64,000 nucleotides of DNA, from contig NZ_JACYXL010000008.1 of assembly GCF_014842995.1 (NCBI RefSeq), forward strand, positions 186,001 to 250,000, given 5' to 3'. A program made the translations under genes and the position numbers. Below are positions 44,636 through 53,482 of this stretch, in pieces (within the stretch, counting starts at the first letter, position 1; every line of letters begins with the position of its first letter). Source of the stretch: Rhodanobacter sp. 7MK24. Lineage in GTDB: Bacteria; Pseudomonadota; Gammaproteobacteria; Xanthomonadales; Rhodanobacteraceae. A model generated the notes under the pieces. That model was not told the origin of the DNA. It searched no databases and saw only the letters and a list, made by a program, of their open reading frames with translations.

Positions 44636-46141
44636 ATGACGACGACCGACACAACCGCAGCGCAAGCTGTTCCGCAGTTTCCGCAGCTGCTCGGCCATCC
44701 GCGTCCGCTGTGGATGCTGTTCATGACCGAGTTCTGGGAGCGCTTCGCGTTCTACAGCGTGAGCTGGGCGGTGGCACTGTACGTGGTCGCGCAGTTCTAC
44801 CACGGCGACTCGGCGGGCCAGGGCTGGGCCGGCACGATTTTCGGCACCTACACGGCACTCATCTTCGGTACGGGCATCTTCGGCGGCTACGTGGCCGACA
44901 AGTTGATCGGCTACCAGCGCGCCATCCTGATCGGTGCGCTGGTGATGGCGGCTGGGCTGTTCACGCTGATGGTGCCGAGCAAGGCGGTGTTCCTGCTCGG
45001 CCTGTCGCTGGTCATCGTGGGCGACGGACTGTTCAAACCCAACATTTCCTCGATGGTGGGTCAGTTATATGGCCGCGATGATCCACGCCGCGATCGCGGC
45101 TTCACCCTGTTCTACATGGGCATCAATGCCGGCGCCTTCGTCGCTCCGCTGCTCACCGGCTGGATGGCCGGCTATTTCACCGACACGCCAACGCAGCAGA
45201 ACTACCGCGTGGTATTCCTCGCCGCGGGCGTGGGCATGTTGCTGAGTCTGGTGTGGTTCTGGTTCGGCCGCCGCCAGCTTGCCGACGTGGGCCGGCCGCT
45301 GCCCGGCATGGAAGGTCGTGGCCGCTCGCTGCTGGTGCTGCTGGGATCGCTGGTGGCCGCGCCGCTGGTATACCTGCTGCTGTCCCGCGTGGGCACCATC
45401 GGCCTGCAGTGGATCATCGGTCTGCTGGCAGTGGGCGTCTCGGCGATGCTGATCAGCGAAGCCATGCGCCACGACCGCATTCAGCTGGACCGCGTGTGGG
45501 CCATGCTCATCATCTTCGGCTTCAACGTGCTGTTCTGGATGTTCTATTACCAGCTCGGCAGCTCGTTCAACTTCCTCGCCGAGAACCTGGTCGACCGCAA
45601 GATGTTCGGCTGGATGTTCCCGACGAGCTGGTTCCAGTCGGTCAGTCCGCTCACCATCATCGTGCTGGCGCCGGTGGTCAGTCTTGTCTGGGCCTGGTTG
45701 CAGCGACGGCGCGCGGAGCCGTCGATTCCGCGCAAGTTCGGCTTCGGCCTGATCTTCAACGGGCTGGGCTTTCTGGTGCTGATGTACGCGCTCAAGAGCC
45801 TGATCGACCCACGCGGCATGATTCCGTTCTGGCCGCTGGCGGCCTGCTACGCGCTGCAGACCGTGGGCGAGCTGTGCCTGTCGCCGATTGGCCTGTCGAT
45901 GGTGACCAAGCTGGCGCCGCCGCGGCTGGTGGGTCTGGCGATGGGTGGCTGGTTCCTTTCCACCGCGGCTGGCGGCAACCTTTCCGGCCTGCTCGCCAGC
46001 TACATCGCCGGCCAGAACGGCATGACGGCAGCTTCGGCGCTGTCGGGGTTCACGTTCGGATTCTGGCTGCTGCTGATTTCAGGTGCGGTGTTGCTGCTGA
46101 TCGCGCCGCTGCTGAACCGGCTCATGCACGGGGTGAAATAG
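44636..46141 (+). CDS. POT/PTR2 family proton-coupled peptide transporter
   Basis: 501 residues with about twelve to fourteen hydrophobic helices. These inner-membrane symporters import di- and tripeptides. Motifs: TEFWERFAFYSVSW (the E-x-x-E-R proton-coupling region, here in the form E-R-F), GGYVADKLIGYQRAI, and the PTR2 signature FTLFYMGINAGAFVAPLLTG. ELCLSPIGLSMVTKLAPP is in a late helix. The ATG at 44636 is preferred to an upstream in-frame start at 44588 because it gives the family N-terminus. Two hairpins follow before the convergent MarR gene. Confidence 0.92.
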   Translation: MTTTDTTAAQAVPQFPQLLGHPRPLWMLFMTEFWERFAFYSVSWAVALYVVAQFYHGDSAGQGWAGTIFGTYTALIFGTGIFGGYVADKLIGYQRAILIGALVMAAGLFTLMVPSKAVFLLGLSLVIVGDGLFKPNISSMVGQLYGRDDPRRDRGFTLFYMGINAGAFVAPLLTGWMAGYFTDTPTQQNYRVVFLAAGVGMLLSLVWFWFGRRQLADVGRPLPGMEGRGRSLLVLLGSLVAAPLVYLLLSRVGTIGLQWIIGLLAVGVSAMLISEAMRHDRIQLDRVWAMLIIFGFNVLFWMFYYQLGSSFNFLAENLVDRKMFGWMFPTSWFQSVSPLTIIVLAPVVSLVWAWLQRRRAEPSIPRKFGFGLIFNGLGFLVLMYALKSLIDPRGMIPFWPLAACYALQTVGELCLSPIGLSMVTKLAPPRLVGLAMGGWFLSTAAGGNLSGLLASYIAGQNGMTAASALSGFTFGFWLLLISGAVLLLIAPLLNRLMHGVK

Positions 46142-46162
46142 CGGGCCAAGCATGGCTCCGGT

Positions 46163-46248
46163 CGGGCGGCGTATCCGCCCGGCGTGGTCTCGACCAGGTT
46201 GCGCCTGTGCCGAGGCGGGTCCCGGCGCGGCGCAAGCCCCGCCGGGAC
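46163..46248. terminator. Two hairpins between convergent transporter and MarR genes
   Basis: CGGGCGG (46163-46169) pairs with CCGCCCG (46175-46181), and GTCCCGGCG (46219-46227) pairs with CGCCGGGAC (46240-46248). The convergent setting suggests that they end both transcripts, but neither has a clear T-run, so the calls rest on stem strength and place. Confidence 0.5.
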
Positions 46249-46265
46249 ACAGATAAAGGCGCCCG

Positions 46266-46730
46266 TCAGCTTTTCACCACGTCCTGCGGCATCAGTTTGT
46301 CCAAGATCTGCTGCAGCCACGCTTGCTCCTCTGGCGCCAGCCGTGCCAGTAATTCCCTTTCCCGCTGCCGCGCCATCGGCGCCACCTCGTCGTGGATGCG
46401 CCATCCGGTGGCCGTGAGCCCCAGCACCGAACGGCGCTTGTCGTTGGCGTGGATATGCCGGCGCACGCGGCCGGCGGCGACCAGCCGAGCCAGCGCACGG
46501 CTCACCGCCACCTTGTCCATCGCGGTGCGTTCGGCCACTTCGCGCGCGGAGAGGCCGTCGAAACGCGCCAGTACCGCCATCACCCGCCATTCGGTGACGC
46601 TGAGGTCGTGGCGCGCCTGGTAGTCGTCGGCGATCGCCTGGCTCACCGTGTTGGAGACGATGGATAGCTGGTAGGGCAGGAAGCGTTCCAGCTCCAGTGG
46701 AGCATGGTCGGGATGGCGTTTGGCAGGCAC
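46266..46730 (-). CDS. MarR family regulator, probable control of tyrosine catabolism
   Basis: 154 residues. A winged-helix MarR fold is visible: LSVTEWRVMAVLARFDGLSAREVAERTAMDKVAVSRALARLVAAGRV (about 43-89) with the wing HANDKRRSVLGLTATGW following. The start is GTG at 46730. It is divergent from hppD-hmgA-fahA, and a perfect palindrome of MarR size lies in the shared region, inside the hppD promoter and 21-40 bases before this gene. The inference is an aromatic-acid-responsive repressor of hppD and of itself; the ligand is not shown by sequence. Confidence 0.9.
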   Translation of the reverse strand: MPAKRHPDHAPLELERFLPYQLSIVSNTVSQAIADDYQARHDLSVTEWRVMAVLARFDGLSAREVAERTAMDKVAVSRALARLVAAGRVRRHIHANDKRRSVLGLTATGWRIHDEVAPMARQRERELLARLAPEEQAWLQQILDKLMPQDVVKS

Positions 46731-46744
46731 TGGTGCGGTGTTCC

Positions 46745-46773
46745 TTGCAAATGGTTTCAGTTGAAACCATGAT
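46745..46773 (+). promoter_or_regulatory. hppD promoter with MarR operator between -35 and -10
   Basis: TTGCAA (46745-46750) and CATGAT (46768-46773) are 17 bases apart, a plausible -35/-10 pair. The palindrome ATGGTTTCA-GT-TGAAACCAT (46751-46770) starts directly after the -35 and runs into the -10, so a bound dimer would block polymerase. It is also close to the start of the divergent regulator gene, fitting autoregulation. Confidence 0.7.
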
Positions 46774-46782
46774 GGGTGCGCT

Positions 46783-46834
46783 CATCCATGATCGCGAAAG
46801 TCAAATGGGCGGCCATCCATGGCCGCACTCTTCA
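46783..46834 (+). repeat. Dispersed 50-bp palindromic repeat, copy C
   Basis: Reads CATGATCGCGAAAGTCAAAT then GGGCGGCCATCCATGGCCG and CACTCTTCA, closely matching copies A and B. It lies about 10 bases downstream of the hppD promoter, so it would be part of a leader of more than 200 bases in the hppD transcript. Confidence 0.75.
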
Positions 46835-46995
46835 TGAAAAACGCGCGCTGGACGTGGCGCGCGGATGGCGTGGGGTGCGTAGCCTTACATTGCTGCAGTT
46901 TTCACGAAAAGTACGCTTCGCGTTAGCGCCCCAAGTGCCAAAAGCATTCGGCGACGCAGCTTGTTCCCCCTATCGTAGCCCGTCGGAGAAATCGC

Positions 46996-48090
46996 ATGAC
47001 AGCCCAGCCCAACCTCGGCATGCAGGTCACCACTTTCGAGAACCCGATGGGGATCAACGGTTTCGAGTTCGTCGAGTTTGCCGCGCCGGAAGGCCGTGCG
47101 CACGAATTGCACGACCTCTTCCGCAGGATGGGTTTCACCGCGGTGCTTAAGCACAAGTCGCGGCCGATCACGGTATACCGCCAGAACGACGTGAACGTGC
47201 TGGTCAACGAGGCGCCGGATTCCTTCGCCGCCGATTTTGCCGCCAAGCACGGCCCCTGCGCCTGTGGCTTCGCCATCCGCTTCAGAAAGCCTGCGAACGA
47301 AGTGTTCGACGCCGTGCTCGCCAACGGCGGCGAGGCGGTGGGCGACAAGGCCGACAGCAAGGCCGTGGATGCACCGGTGGTGAAGGGTATCGGCGACTGC
47401 ATGCTGTACCTGGTGGATCGCTACGGCGACAAGGGCAGCATCTACGACGGCGATTATGAGCCGGTGGCTGGCGTGACGCAGAACCCCGCGGGTTTCGGCC
47501 TCACCTTCATCGACCACCTCACGCACAACCTGTATTTCGGCAACATGCAGAAGTGGTCGGACTACTACGAGAAGCTGTTCAACTTCCGCGAGATCCGCTA
47601 CTTCGACATCAAGGGCGCCAAGACCGGCCTAGTGTCCAAGGCGATGACCGCGCCGGATGGCATCGTGCGCATCCCGCTCAATGAGTCGAGCGACCCGAAG
47701 TCGCAGATCAACGAATACCTCGATGCGTATCATGGCGAGGGCATCCAGCACATCGCGATGTTCACCGACAACATCTACGACACGGTGGAGGCGATGCGTG
47801 CGCAGGGCGTGGAATTCCTCGATACGCCGGATACCTATTTCGACGTGGTGGATCTTCGTATCCCGAACAACGGCGAGGACGTGCCGCGCCTGCGCAGGAA
47901 CAAGATCCTGATCGATGCCGACCAGGAGACCAAGCAGCGCCTGCTGCTGCAGATCTTCACGCAGAACAACATCGGCCCGATCTTCTTCGAGATCATCCAG
48001 CGCAAGGGCAACGAGGGCTTCGGCGAAGGTAACTTCCAGGCGCTGTTCGAGAGCATCGAGCGCGACCAGATGAAGCGCGGCGTGCTGTAA
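46996..48090 (+). CDS. hppD: 4-hydroxyphenylpyruvate dioxygenase
   Basis: 364 residues. This non-heme iron(II) enzyme converts 4-hydroxyphenylpyruvate to homogentisate in tyrosine degradation. The iron ligands are His174 (DHLTHN), His252 (IQHIAM) and Glu332 ([10 protein letters not shown]), all intact, and the C-terminal helix [19 protein letters not shown] is complete. The N-terminal domain is the usual degenerate VOC half. It leads the hppD-hmgA-fahA set. A 7-bp hairpin (AGCCAGG/CCTGGCT, 48090-48108) overlaps the stop and may limit read-through to hmgA. Confidence 0.97.
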   Translation: MTAQPNLGMQVTTFENPMGINGFEFVEFAAPEGRAHELHDLFRRMGFTAVLKHKSRPITVYRQNDVNVLVNEAPDSFAADFAAKHGPCACGFAIRFRKPANEVFDAVLANGGEAVGDKADSKAVDAPVVKGIGDCMLYLVDRYGDKGSIYDGDYEPVAGVTQNPAGFGLTFIDHLTHNLYFGNMQKWSDYYEKLFNFREIRYFDIKGAKTGLVSKAMTAPDGIVRIPLNESSDPKSQINEYLDAYHGEGIQHIAMFTDNIYDTVEAMRAQGVEFLDTPDTYFDVVDLRIPNNGEDVPRLRRNKILIDADQETKQRLLLQIFTQNNIGPIFFEIIQRKGNEGFGEGNFQALFESIERDQMKRGVL

Positions 48091-48176
48091 GCCAGGACAT
48101 CCCTGGCTCTCGTAGCTTCGCTCGGCGCGAACGGTGGGGATGCCGTCGCGCGTCAAACCTGACGGAAAGACGACGC

Positions 48177-49466
48177 ATGAACTACCAATCCGGCTTCGCC
48201 AACGAATTCGCCAGTGAGGCGATTCCGGGGGTGCTTCCCGCGGGCCAGAATTCGCCGCAGCGCGTGGCGCACGGTCTGTACGCGGAGCAGCTTTCCGGCA
48301 CTGCGTTCACCGCACCGCGCCATGAGAACCGCCGCAGCTGGCTGTACCGCATCCGCCCGGCGGCGATGCACAAACCGTTCGTGCAGATGGCGCACACCAC
48401 GTTCCACAACCGCTTCGACGAGACGCCCGCCACGCCGAACCAGTTGCGCTGGGACCCGTGGCAGCTGCCCGAGGCGCCCACCGATTTCCTCGATGGCCTG
48501 GTCACCATCGCCGGCAATGGCAGTGCGGCGGAGCAGGCTGGCGTGGGCATCCACGTCTATGCGGCGAACCGCTCGATGGAAGGGCGCTACTTCTACGACG
48601 CAGATGGCGAACTGCTGATCGTGCCGCAGCAGGGGCGCCTGCGCATCGCCACCGAGCTGGGCGTGCTGGAAGTTGCTCCGCTGGAAATCGCCCTGATCCC
48701 GCGCGGCGTGCGCTTCCGCGTGGAACTGCTGGATGCCGCAGCGCGCGGCTACGTGGCGGAGAACTTCGGCGCGCTGCTTCGCCTGCCTGATGCCGGCCCG
48801 ATCGGCGCGAATTCGATGGCGCTGCCGCGCGACTTCCTCGCGCCGCATGCGGCGTACGAAGATATCGAGGGCAGCTTCAAGCTCGTCGCCAAGTTCCAGG
48901 GCGCACTGTGGCAGGCGGACATCGACCACTCGCCGCTGGACGTGGTCGCCTGGCACGGCAACTACGCGCCGTGCAAATACGATCTCACGCGCTACAACAC
49001 CGTGGGTTCGATCAGCGTGGATCATCCTGACCCGTCGATCTTCACCGTGCTGACCTCGCCGTCGGATACGCACGGCACGGCGAACATGGATTTCGTGATC
49101 TTCCCGCCGCGTTGGCTGGTGGCCGAACACACCTTCCGTCCGCCGTATTTCCACCGCAACGTGGCCAGCGAGTTCATGGGCCTGATCGAAGGCGCCTACG
49201 ACGCCAAGGTCGGCGGCTTCGCGCCGGGTGGCATGAGCCTGCACAACTGCATGAGCGGCCACGGCCCTGACGCGGCCAGCTTTGAGAAGGCCAGCGCGGC
49301 GGACACAGGCAAGCCCGACCATCTTGCGAACACCATGGCCTTCATGTTCGAGACGCGCAAGGTGATCCGGCCCACTGCGCAGGCGCTGGCGGCGCCGCAG
49401 TTGCAGCAGAATTACTACGAGTGCTGGCAGGGCATCCGCAAGCACTTCGATTCGTCGCGCGCATAA
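48177..49466 (+). CDS. hmgA: Homogentisate 1,2-dioxygenase
   Basis: 429 residues, full length. It opens the ring of homogentisate to maleylacetoacetate. [19 protein letters not shown] opens the protein; [36 protein letters not shown], the [20 protein letters not shown] iron-binding stretch and [19 protein letters not shown], carrying the final His ligands, are conserved. It is preceded by an 86-base gap after hppD and followed 19 bases later by fahA. Confidence 0.97.
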   Translation: MNYQSGFANEFASEAIPGVLPAGQNSPQRVAHGLYAEQLSGTAFTAPRHENRRSWLYRIRPAAMHKPFVQMAHTTFHNRFDETPATPNQLRWDPWQLPEAPTDFLDGLVTIAGNGSAAEQAGVGIHVYAANRSMEGRYFYDADGELLIVPQQGRLRIATELGVLEVAPLEIALIPRGVRFRVELLDAAARGYVAENFGALLRLPDAGPIGANSMALPRDFLAPHAAYEDIEGSFKLVAKFQGALWQADIDHSPLDVVAWHGNYAPCKYDLTRYNTVGSISVDHPDPSIFTVLTSPSDTHGTANMDFVIFPPRWLVAEHTFRPPYFHRNVASEFMGLIEGAYDAKVGGFAPGGMSLHNCMSGHGPDAASFEKASAADTGKPDHLANTMAFMFETRKVIRPTAQALAAPQLQQNYYECWQGIRKHFDSSRA

Positions 49467-49485
49467 ACGATCTGGAGCACACGCA

Positions 49486-50472
49486 ATGAAGCTTGGCAGT
49501 TTGAAAGAAGGCGGCCGCGACGGCACCCTGGTGGTGGTGAGCCGCGATCTCGCGCGCGCGGTGAAGGCCACGGGCGTCGCACCTACGCTGCAGGCTGCGC
49601 TGGACGACTGGTCGAACGCCGCTCCGCGGCTCAACGCGCTGTCCGATGCGTTGAACGCCGATACCGCCGAAGGCGCCTTCGCGCTGGACATGGCACAGCT
49701 TGCCGCGCCGCTGCCGCGTGCCTACGAATTCGTGGACGGCAGCGCCTATCTGCCGCACGTGGAGCGCGTGCGCAAGGCGCGTGGCGCCGAAGTGCCGGCT
49801 TCGTTCTATACCGACCCGCTGATGTACCAGGCCACCAGCGCCGGCTTCCTCGGTCCGCGCGATCCGGTGGTGGTGCCCAGCGAGGACTACGGCATCGACC
49901 TCGAAGCCGAGGTGGTCGTGGTCACCGACGACGTGCCGATGGCGGCCGCGCCGGCTGAGGCTGCCGAACACATCCAACTGGTTGGCCTGATCAACGACGT
50001 CTCGCTGCGTGGGCTGATCCCCGGCGAGCTGGCCAAGGGTTTCGGCTTCCTGCAGAGCAAGCCGCGCTCGGCGCTGTCGCCGGTGTTCGTCACGCCGGAC
50101 GAACTGGGCGCGAACTGGCAGAGCGAGAAGCTGCACCTGCCGATGCGCACCTGGTTGAACGGCGCCTGGTTCGGCGAGGCCGAATGCGGCGTGGACATGC
50201 AGTTCAGCTTCGCCGAACTGGTGGCGCACGCGGCCAAGACGCGGCCGCTCACCGCCGGCACCATCGTCGGTTCCGGCACGATCGCCAACCAGGACACCTC
50301 GAAGGGCGCCTCCTGCCTCGCCGAGCAGCGCACGGTGGAGACATTGCGCGATGGCAAGCCGAGCACGCCGTTCATGAAGTTCGGCGACACGCTGCGCATC
50401 GAGGTCACCGACCCGCAAGGCGCTTCGATCTTCGGCGCGATCGAGCAGCGCATCGCGCCGCTGGCGCGCTGA
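49486..50472 (+). CDS. fahA: Fumarylacetoacetate hydrolase
   Basis: 328 residues. It splits fumarylacetoacetate to fumarate and acetoacetate, ending tyrosine degradation. The FAH-domain motifs are present: FLGPRDPVVVPSEDYGIDLEAEVVVVTDD (the D/E metal ligands), LINDVSLRGLIPGELAKGFGFLQSKP, and the late TIVGSGTIANQD stretch. It is of the shorter two-domain bacterial type. Maleylacetoacetate isomerase, needed between HmgA and this enzyme, is not in the window. Confidence 0.94.
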   Translation: MKLGSLKEGGRDGTLVVVSRDLARAVKATGVAPTLQAALDDWSNAAPRLNALSDALNADTAEGAFALDMAQLAAPLPRAYEFVDGSAYLPHVERVRKARGAEVPASFYTDPLMYQATSAGFLGPRDPVVVPSEDYGIDLEAEVVVVTDDVPMAAAPAEAAEHIQLVGLINDVSLRGLIPGELAKGFGFLQSKPRSALSPVFVTPDELGANWQSEKLHLPMRTWLNGAWFGEAECGVDMQFSFAELVAHAAKTRPLTAGTIVGSGTIANQDTSKGASCLAEQRTVETLRDGKPSTPFMKFGDTLRIEVTDPQGASIFGAIEQRIAPLAR

Positions 50473-50535
50473 CCACGACACGACGAATGCGCAGCCGGCG
50501 CACACTGGGCATCTCGTCCCATCGCGAGGTGTCCC

Positions 50536-50919
50536 ATGCATCACAGCCGGCTGTGTGCCCTGGTACTGGACTGCAGGGTCGATGATCTCGGTGATGCCGC
50601 GAGATTCTGGAGCGCGACGCTGGGCAAGCCCATCGCCGCGCTGGACCAGGATGGCGACGGCCGTTATGCCGAACTGTGCACGACGGACGACGAGCCGCTG
50701 ATCCTGCTGCAGAAAGTCGAGCACGAGAGCCGCGTGCACCTGGATATCGAAACCGACGATCTCGAAGCCGAGGCGATGCGCCTGGAGTAATTGAGTGCGA
50801 AGCGCATCGCTTTCGTGCGGCGGCGCTGGTGGGTGATGGAAGCGCCCAGCGGCCAGCGCTTCTGTATCGTGCAGAAACAGCGCGCTGCGTTCGGTCAGCA
50901 CCTCAACCGCTGGGACTGA
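50536..50919 (+). pseudogene. VOC/glyoxalase-like gene interrupted by an in-frame TAA
   Basis: A GAGG ribosome binding site precedes the ATG at 50536. The first 84 codons encode a glyoxalase-like N-terminal half (RLCALVLDCRVDDLGDAARFWSATLGKPI, then HLDIETDDLEAEAMRLE). Codon 85 is TAA at 50788-50790. The same frame then continues for 42 more codons as a good family C-terminus (SAKRIAFVRRRWWVMEAPSG, QRFCIVQ) to a TGA at 50917-50919. No frameshift is needed: a single base change, for example GAA to TAA, explains the break. The remaining 84-residue product would lack the second half of the fold. A recent nonsense mutation, a sequencing error or read-through are the options. Confidence 0.85.
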
Positions 50920-50947
50920 GTAGCGTTAGGGAAACTCTGACTTTGCC

Positions 50948-51097
50948 CGTCATCCCAGCGAAGGCGGGGATCCAGTGCCTGTAGGCCATGGAACGCAAAG
51001 GCGCTGGACGACTCGCTACGCTCGCCCCTTCGGGACCAGCCTTCGGCCGTTCAACGCTTGCATGGCTTGCTTTTGTCCTGCTTTCGCAGGAATGACG
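50948..51097. repeat. 150-bp element with imperfect inverted ends
   Basis: CGTCATCCCAGCGAAGGCGG (50948-50967) is mirrored by the inverted sequence at 51078-51097 (about 15 of 20 positions). GTCAT-CC-GCGAA-GC ends of this kind are widespread as dispersed repeats in proteobacterial intergenic regions. The interior has no gene. It fills most of the gap between the broken VOC gene and the convergent DUF6348-like gene. Confidence 0.65.
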
Positions 51098-51125
51098 AAC
51101 ATGGGATCTGCTGATCAGGGCATCT

Positions 51126-51767
51126 TTAGTAGTCGCGGATGTCCAGCATCATGAAGCAACGCACGCTGTAAGGTTCCGCTGCTTGCGGCCACGCCACGGC
51201 AGCGAGGGCGCGGTCGCCTGCCGGCCACGACTCATTGTCGAGCCGCGTCTCGACGGTCGTTTTGCCGTTCGCCTCCCGGCGCAGGAACATCCGCACCCAA
51301 TGCATCCGCGGCGCCAGCACTTCGCTGCGGAGCGCAGCGGTCAACGGCGCCAGCGCATCCGCCGGCAGCGTCACCGCCGTGCCCTGGACGACAAGCGGGC
51401 CGATGAACGCATCCCAGCCGTGCACGCCGATGTCCCACGAATCCAACTGCAACTTGCGTGCGTCGGTGACATACCAGCAAGCGGCCAGCAGCACATGCAG
51501 GCTGCCTTGCTCGAAGCGCTCCAGCGCGTCGCGGCAAGCCGTGTCGCCAGTGCCGATGCCGGCGTAGCTTTCCTCGATCTGCTGGTCCTCGCTGAGCACG
51601 ATGTCGAGATCCAGCCGTCCCGGCGCATCGGCGATGGCGTCATGCCAGCTGGCGCGGACCGCGGGGAAGTCGCCATCGGTAAGCAGCCAGTCCTCGTCGG
51701 GTTCGAGCTCTACCTCGTGACGCTCGAACAAGCGCAGCAGGTGGCGTTGCAGTGTGGCGATGTCCAT
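51126..51767 (-). CDS. DUF6348-like protein, unknown function
   Basis: 213 residues, soluble, acidic, no signal peptide. The pattern ALERFEQGSLHVLLAACW in the middle and the early WLLTDGDFPAVRASWHD resemble DUF6348 proteins, which have no known function; I give this from recollection of the family and not from a search. Frequent Trp and a central VLLAA strand suggest a compact alpha/beta domain. It is the last of three minus-strand genes after trpS, 27 bases behind a small membrane protein gene. Confidence 0.7.
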   Translation of the reverse strand: MDIATLQRHLLRLFERHEVELEPDEDWLLTDGDFPAVRASWHDAIADAPGRLDLDIVLSEDQQIEESYAGIGTGDTACRDALERFEQGSLHVLLAACWYVTDARKLQLDSWDIGVHGWDAFIGPLVVQGTAVTLPADALAPLTAALRSEVLAPRMHWVRMFLRREANGKTTVETRLDNESWPAGDRALAAVAWPQAAEPYSVRCFMMLDIRDY

Positions 51768-51794
51768 GACGGCGATTCCGTATGTGCCTGCGCT

Positions 51795-52121
51795 TCAGCG
51801 CAGGCGTTGCCAGAGCAGGTGACGTAGCGGCAGCGCCAGTGCGAGCACGGCGGCGAAGGCGCCGTAGCCGCACAATGCGGGCAGTACCTGCTGCCAGATT
51901 GCGCCGCTGGCGCGGCGGCCGGCCTCATCGAGCCCGGGCAGCTGCACCGCGTCGTGACCGAGCAGGCCGGCGTAGGCCGCTGCGGAGAACGCCAACAGCA
52001 GTGCCAGTGCGTCGAACAGTCGCCGCGCCGGCGTGCGCGGAAGCGACTTCGGGTAGCTCGCGTAAGCCCAGCCGAGAATCAGCAGCCAGGGCGCAAGCAG
52101 CAACAGGGCGAGGTAGCGCAT
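51795..52121 (-). CDS. Small membrane protein downstream of trpS, unknown
   Basis: 108 residues with two or three hydrophobic helices: residues 4-20, about 36-56 (LFDALALLLAFSAAAYAGLLG) and 76-100 (VLPALCGYGAFAAVLALALPL), ending with a basic tail. No family recognised. It begins 14 bases after the trpS stop and is likely read from the same message. The reading frame could be extended upstream only as a shadow of trpS, so the ATG at 52121 is taken. Confidence 0.7.
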   Translation of the reverse strand: MRYLALLLLAPWLLILGWAYASYPKSLPRTPARRLFDALALLLAFSAAAYAGLLGHDAVQLPGLDEAGRRASGAIWQQVLPALCGYGAFAAVLALALPLRHLLWQRLR

Positions 52122-52135
52122 CGTTGGCTGTCGGC

Positions 52136-53482
52136 TCAGTCTTGCGCGGCCAACTGTTCCAGCGCCTCGCGCAGGCGTGAGAGCAGCTCGTCGCCGGCCT
52201 GCGGGGTCCGGGCGACGGCCTCGCCGTCCAGTTCCAGCACCAGCGCTTCGCCGTCTTCGCGCAACACGGCGGCATGGCCCAACTGGCGGATGCGCTGTTG
52301 CAACGCGCCGCCGGCCTTGGGGTCGGCGAACGGCATGGAGAGCAGCAGCTCCTCGCCGTCGGCGGCGAACAGGCGGAAGCGGAAGCCGGTGGCGCCGTCG
52401 CGGAAACTGGCGAAGCGCGGCGCCTTGCCGCCCTTGGCGGCAGCCGTCTTGTTCGATTTGGCGGCAGGCGTACTGCCCATCGCGCGCAGGCCGATAGAGT
52501 CGCGGATCGCGGCCAGCTTCGGCGAGGCGATGGCACGCGCCTTGGCTGCGCCGTCGCGCAGGATGGCCTCGATCTCGTCGGGCTTGGCGATCAGGGCCTC
52601 GTAGCGCTCGCGCATCGGCGCCACGTCGGTCTCGATGCGCTCGAACAGGCGCTGCTTGGCTTCGCCCCAACCGATGCCGTCCAGCAGCGACTGGCGGAAC
52701 GCCGCGCTTTCCGCCTCGTCGGCGAAGGCGCGGAAGATCGTGTACAGCGACGAGCTGTCCGGGTCCTTCGCCTCGCCTGGCGCGCGCGAGTCGGTGACGA
52801 TGCGCATGATCGCCTCGCGCAGCGCCTTCGCGCCGCCGGCGAACAGGGGCACGGTATTGTCGTAGCTCTTCGACATCTTGCGGCCGTCCAGGCCGGGCAG
52901 GGTGGCCACCTGCTCCTCGATCACGACCTCGGGCAGCACGAAGAAGTCGCGGCCGTAGATGTGGTTGAAGCGCTGCCCGATGTCGCGCGCCATCTCGATG
53001 TGCTGGATCTGGTCTCGGCCCACCGGCACCTTGTGCGCGTCGAACGCGAGGATGTCGGCGGCCATCAGCACCGGGTACATGTACAGGCCCGCGGTGACGC
53101 CCGCGTCGGGGTCTTCGCCGATCTCGCCGTTGCGGTCCACCGCGGCCTTGTAGGCGTGTGCGCGGTTGAGCAGGCCCTTGGCGGTGACGCAGGTGAGGAA
53201 CCAGGTCAGCTCGGGAATTTCGGGGATGTCCGACTGGCGGTAGAAGGTTACGCGCGCGGGATCGAGTCCGGCGGCCAGCCAGGTCGCCGCGATCTCCAGC
53301 CGCGAGCGCTCGATGCGCGCGGCGTCGTCACTCTTGATCAGCGCGTGGTAGTCGGCGAGAAAGAAGAACGCATCCACGTCCGCGTGGCGGCTGGCCTTGA
53401 CCGCGGGGCGGATCGCGCCCACGTAGTTGCCGAGATGCGGGGTGCCGGTGGTGGTGATTCCGGTGAGGACTCGGGTCTGCAT
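52136..53482 (-). CDS. trpS: TrpS, tryptophanyl-tRNA synthetase with extra C-terminal domain
   Basis: 448 residues, over 100 longer than the common bacterial enzyme. The class I core is complete: TTGTPHLGNYVGAIRP with the HIGH variant at 16-19, MAADILAFDAHKVPVGRDQIQHIE, and KMSKS at 202-206. It ends near residue 333. An Ala/Lys/Gly linker (334-356) leads to a separate domain of about 90 residues (FRFRLFAADGEELLLSMPF, ending in a helix EALEQLAAQ). Similar long TrpS proteins occur in xanthomonads as far as I recall; the function of the extension is unknown. The ATG at 53482 is the family start; the frame is open 67 codons further without a match. Confidence 0.94.
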   Translation of the reverse strand: MQTRVLTGITTTGTPHLGNYVGAIRPAVKASRHADVDAFFFLADYHALIKSDDAARIERSRLEIAATWLAAGLDPARVTFYRQSDIPEIPELTWFLTCVTAKGLLNRAHAYKAAVDRNGEIGEDPDAGVTAGLYMYPVLMAADILAFDAHKVPVGRDQIQHIEMARDIGQRFNHIYGRDFFVLPEVVIEEQVATLPGLDGRKMSKSYDNTVPLFAGGAKALREAIMRIVTDSRAPGEAKDPDSSSLYTIFRAFADEAESAAFRQSLLDGIGWGEAKQRLFERIETDVAPMRERYEALIAKPDEIEAILRDGAAKARAIASPKLAAIRDSIGLRAMGSTPAAKSNKTAAAKGGKAPRFASFRDGATGFRFRLFAADGEELLLSMPFADPKAGGALQQRIRQLGHAAVLREDGEALVLELDGEAVARTPQAGDELLSRLREALEQLAAQD

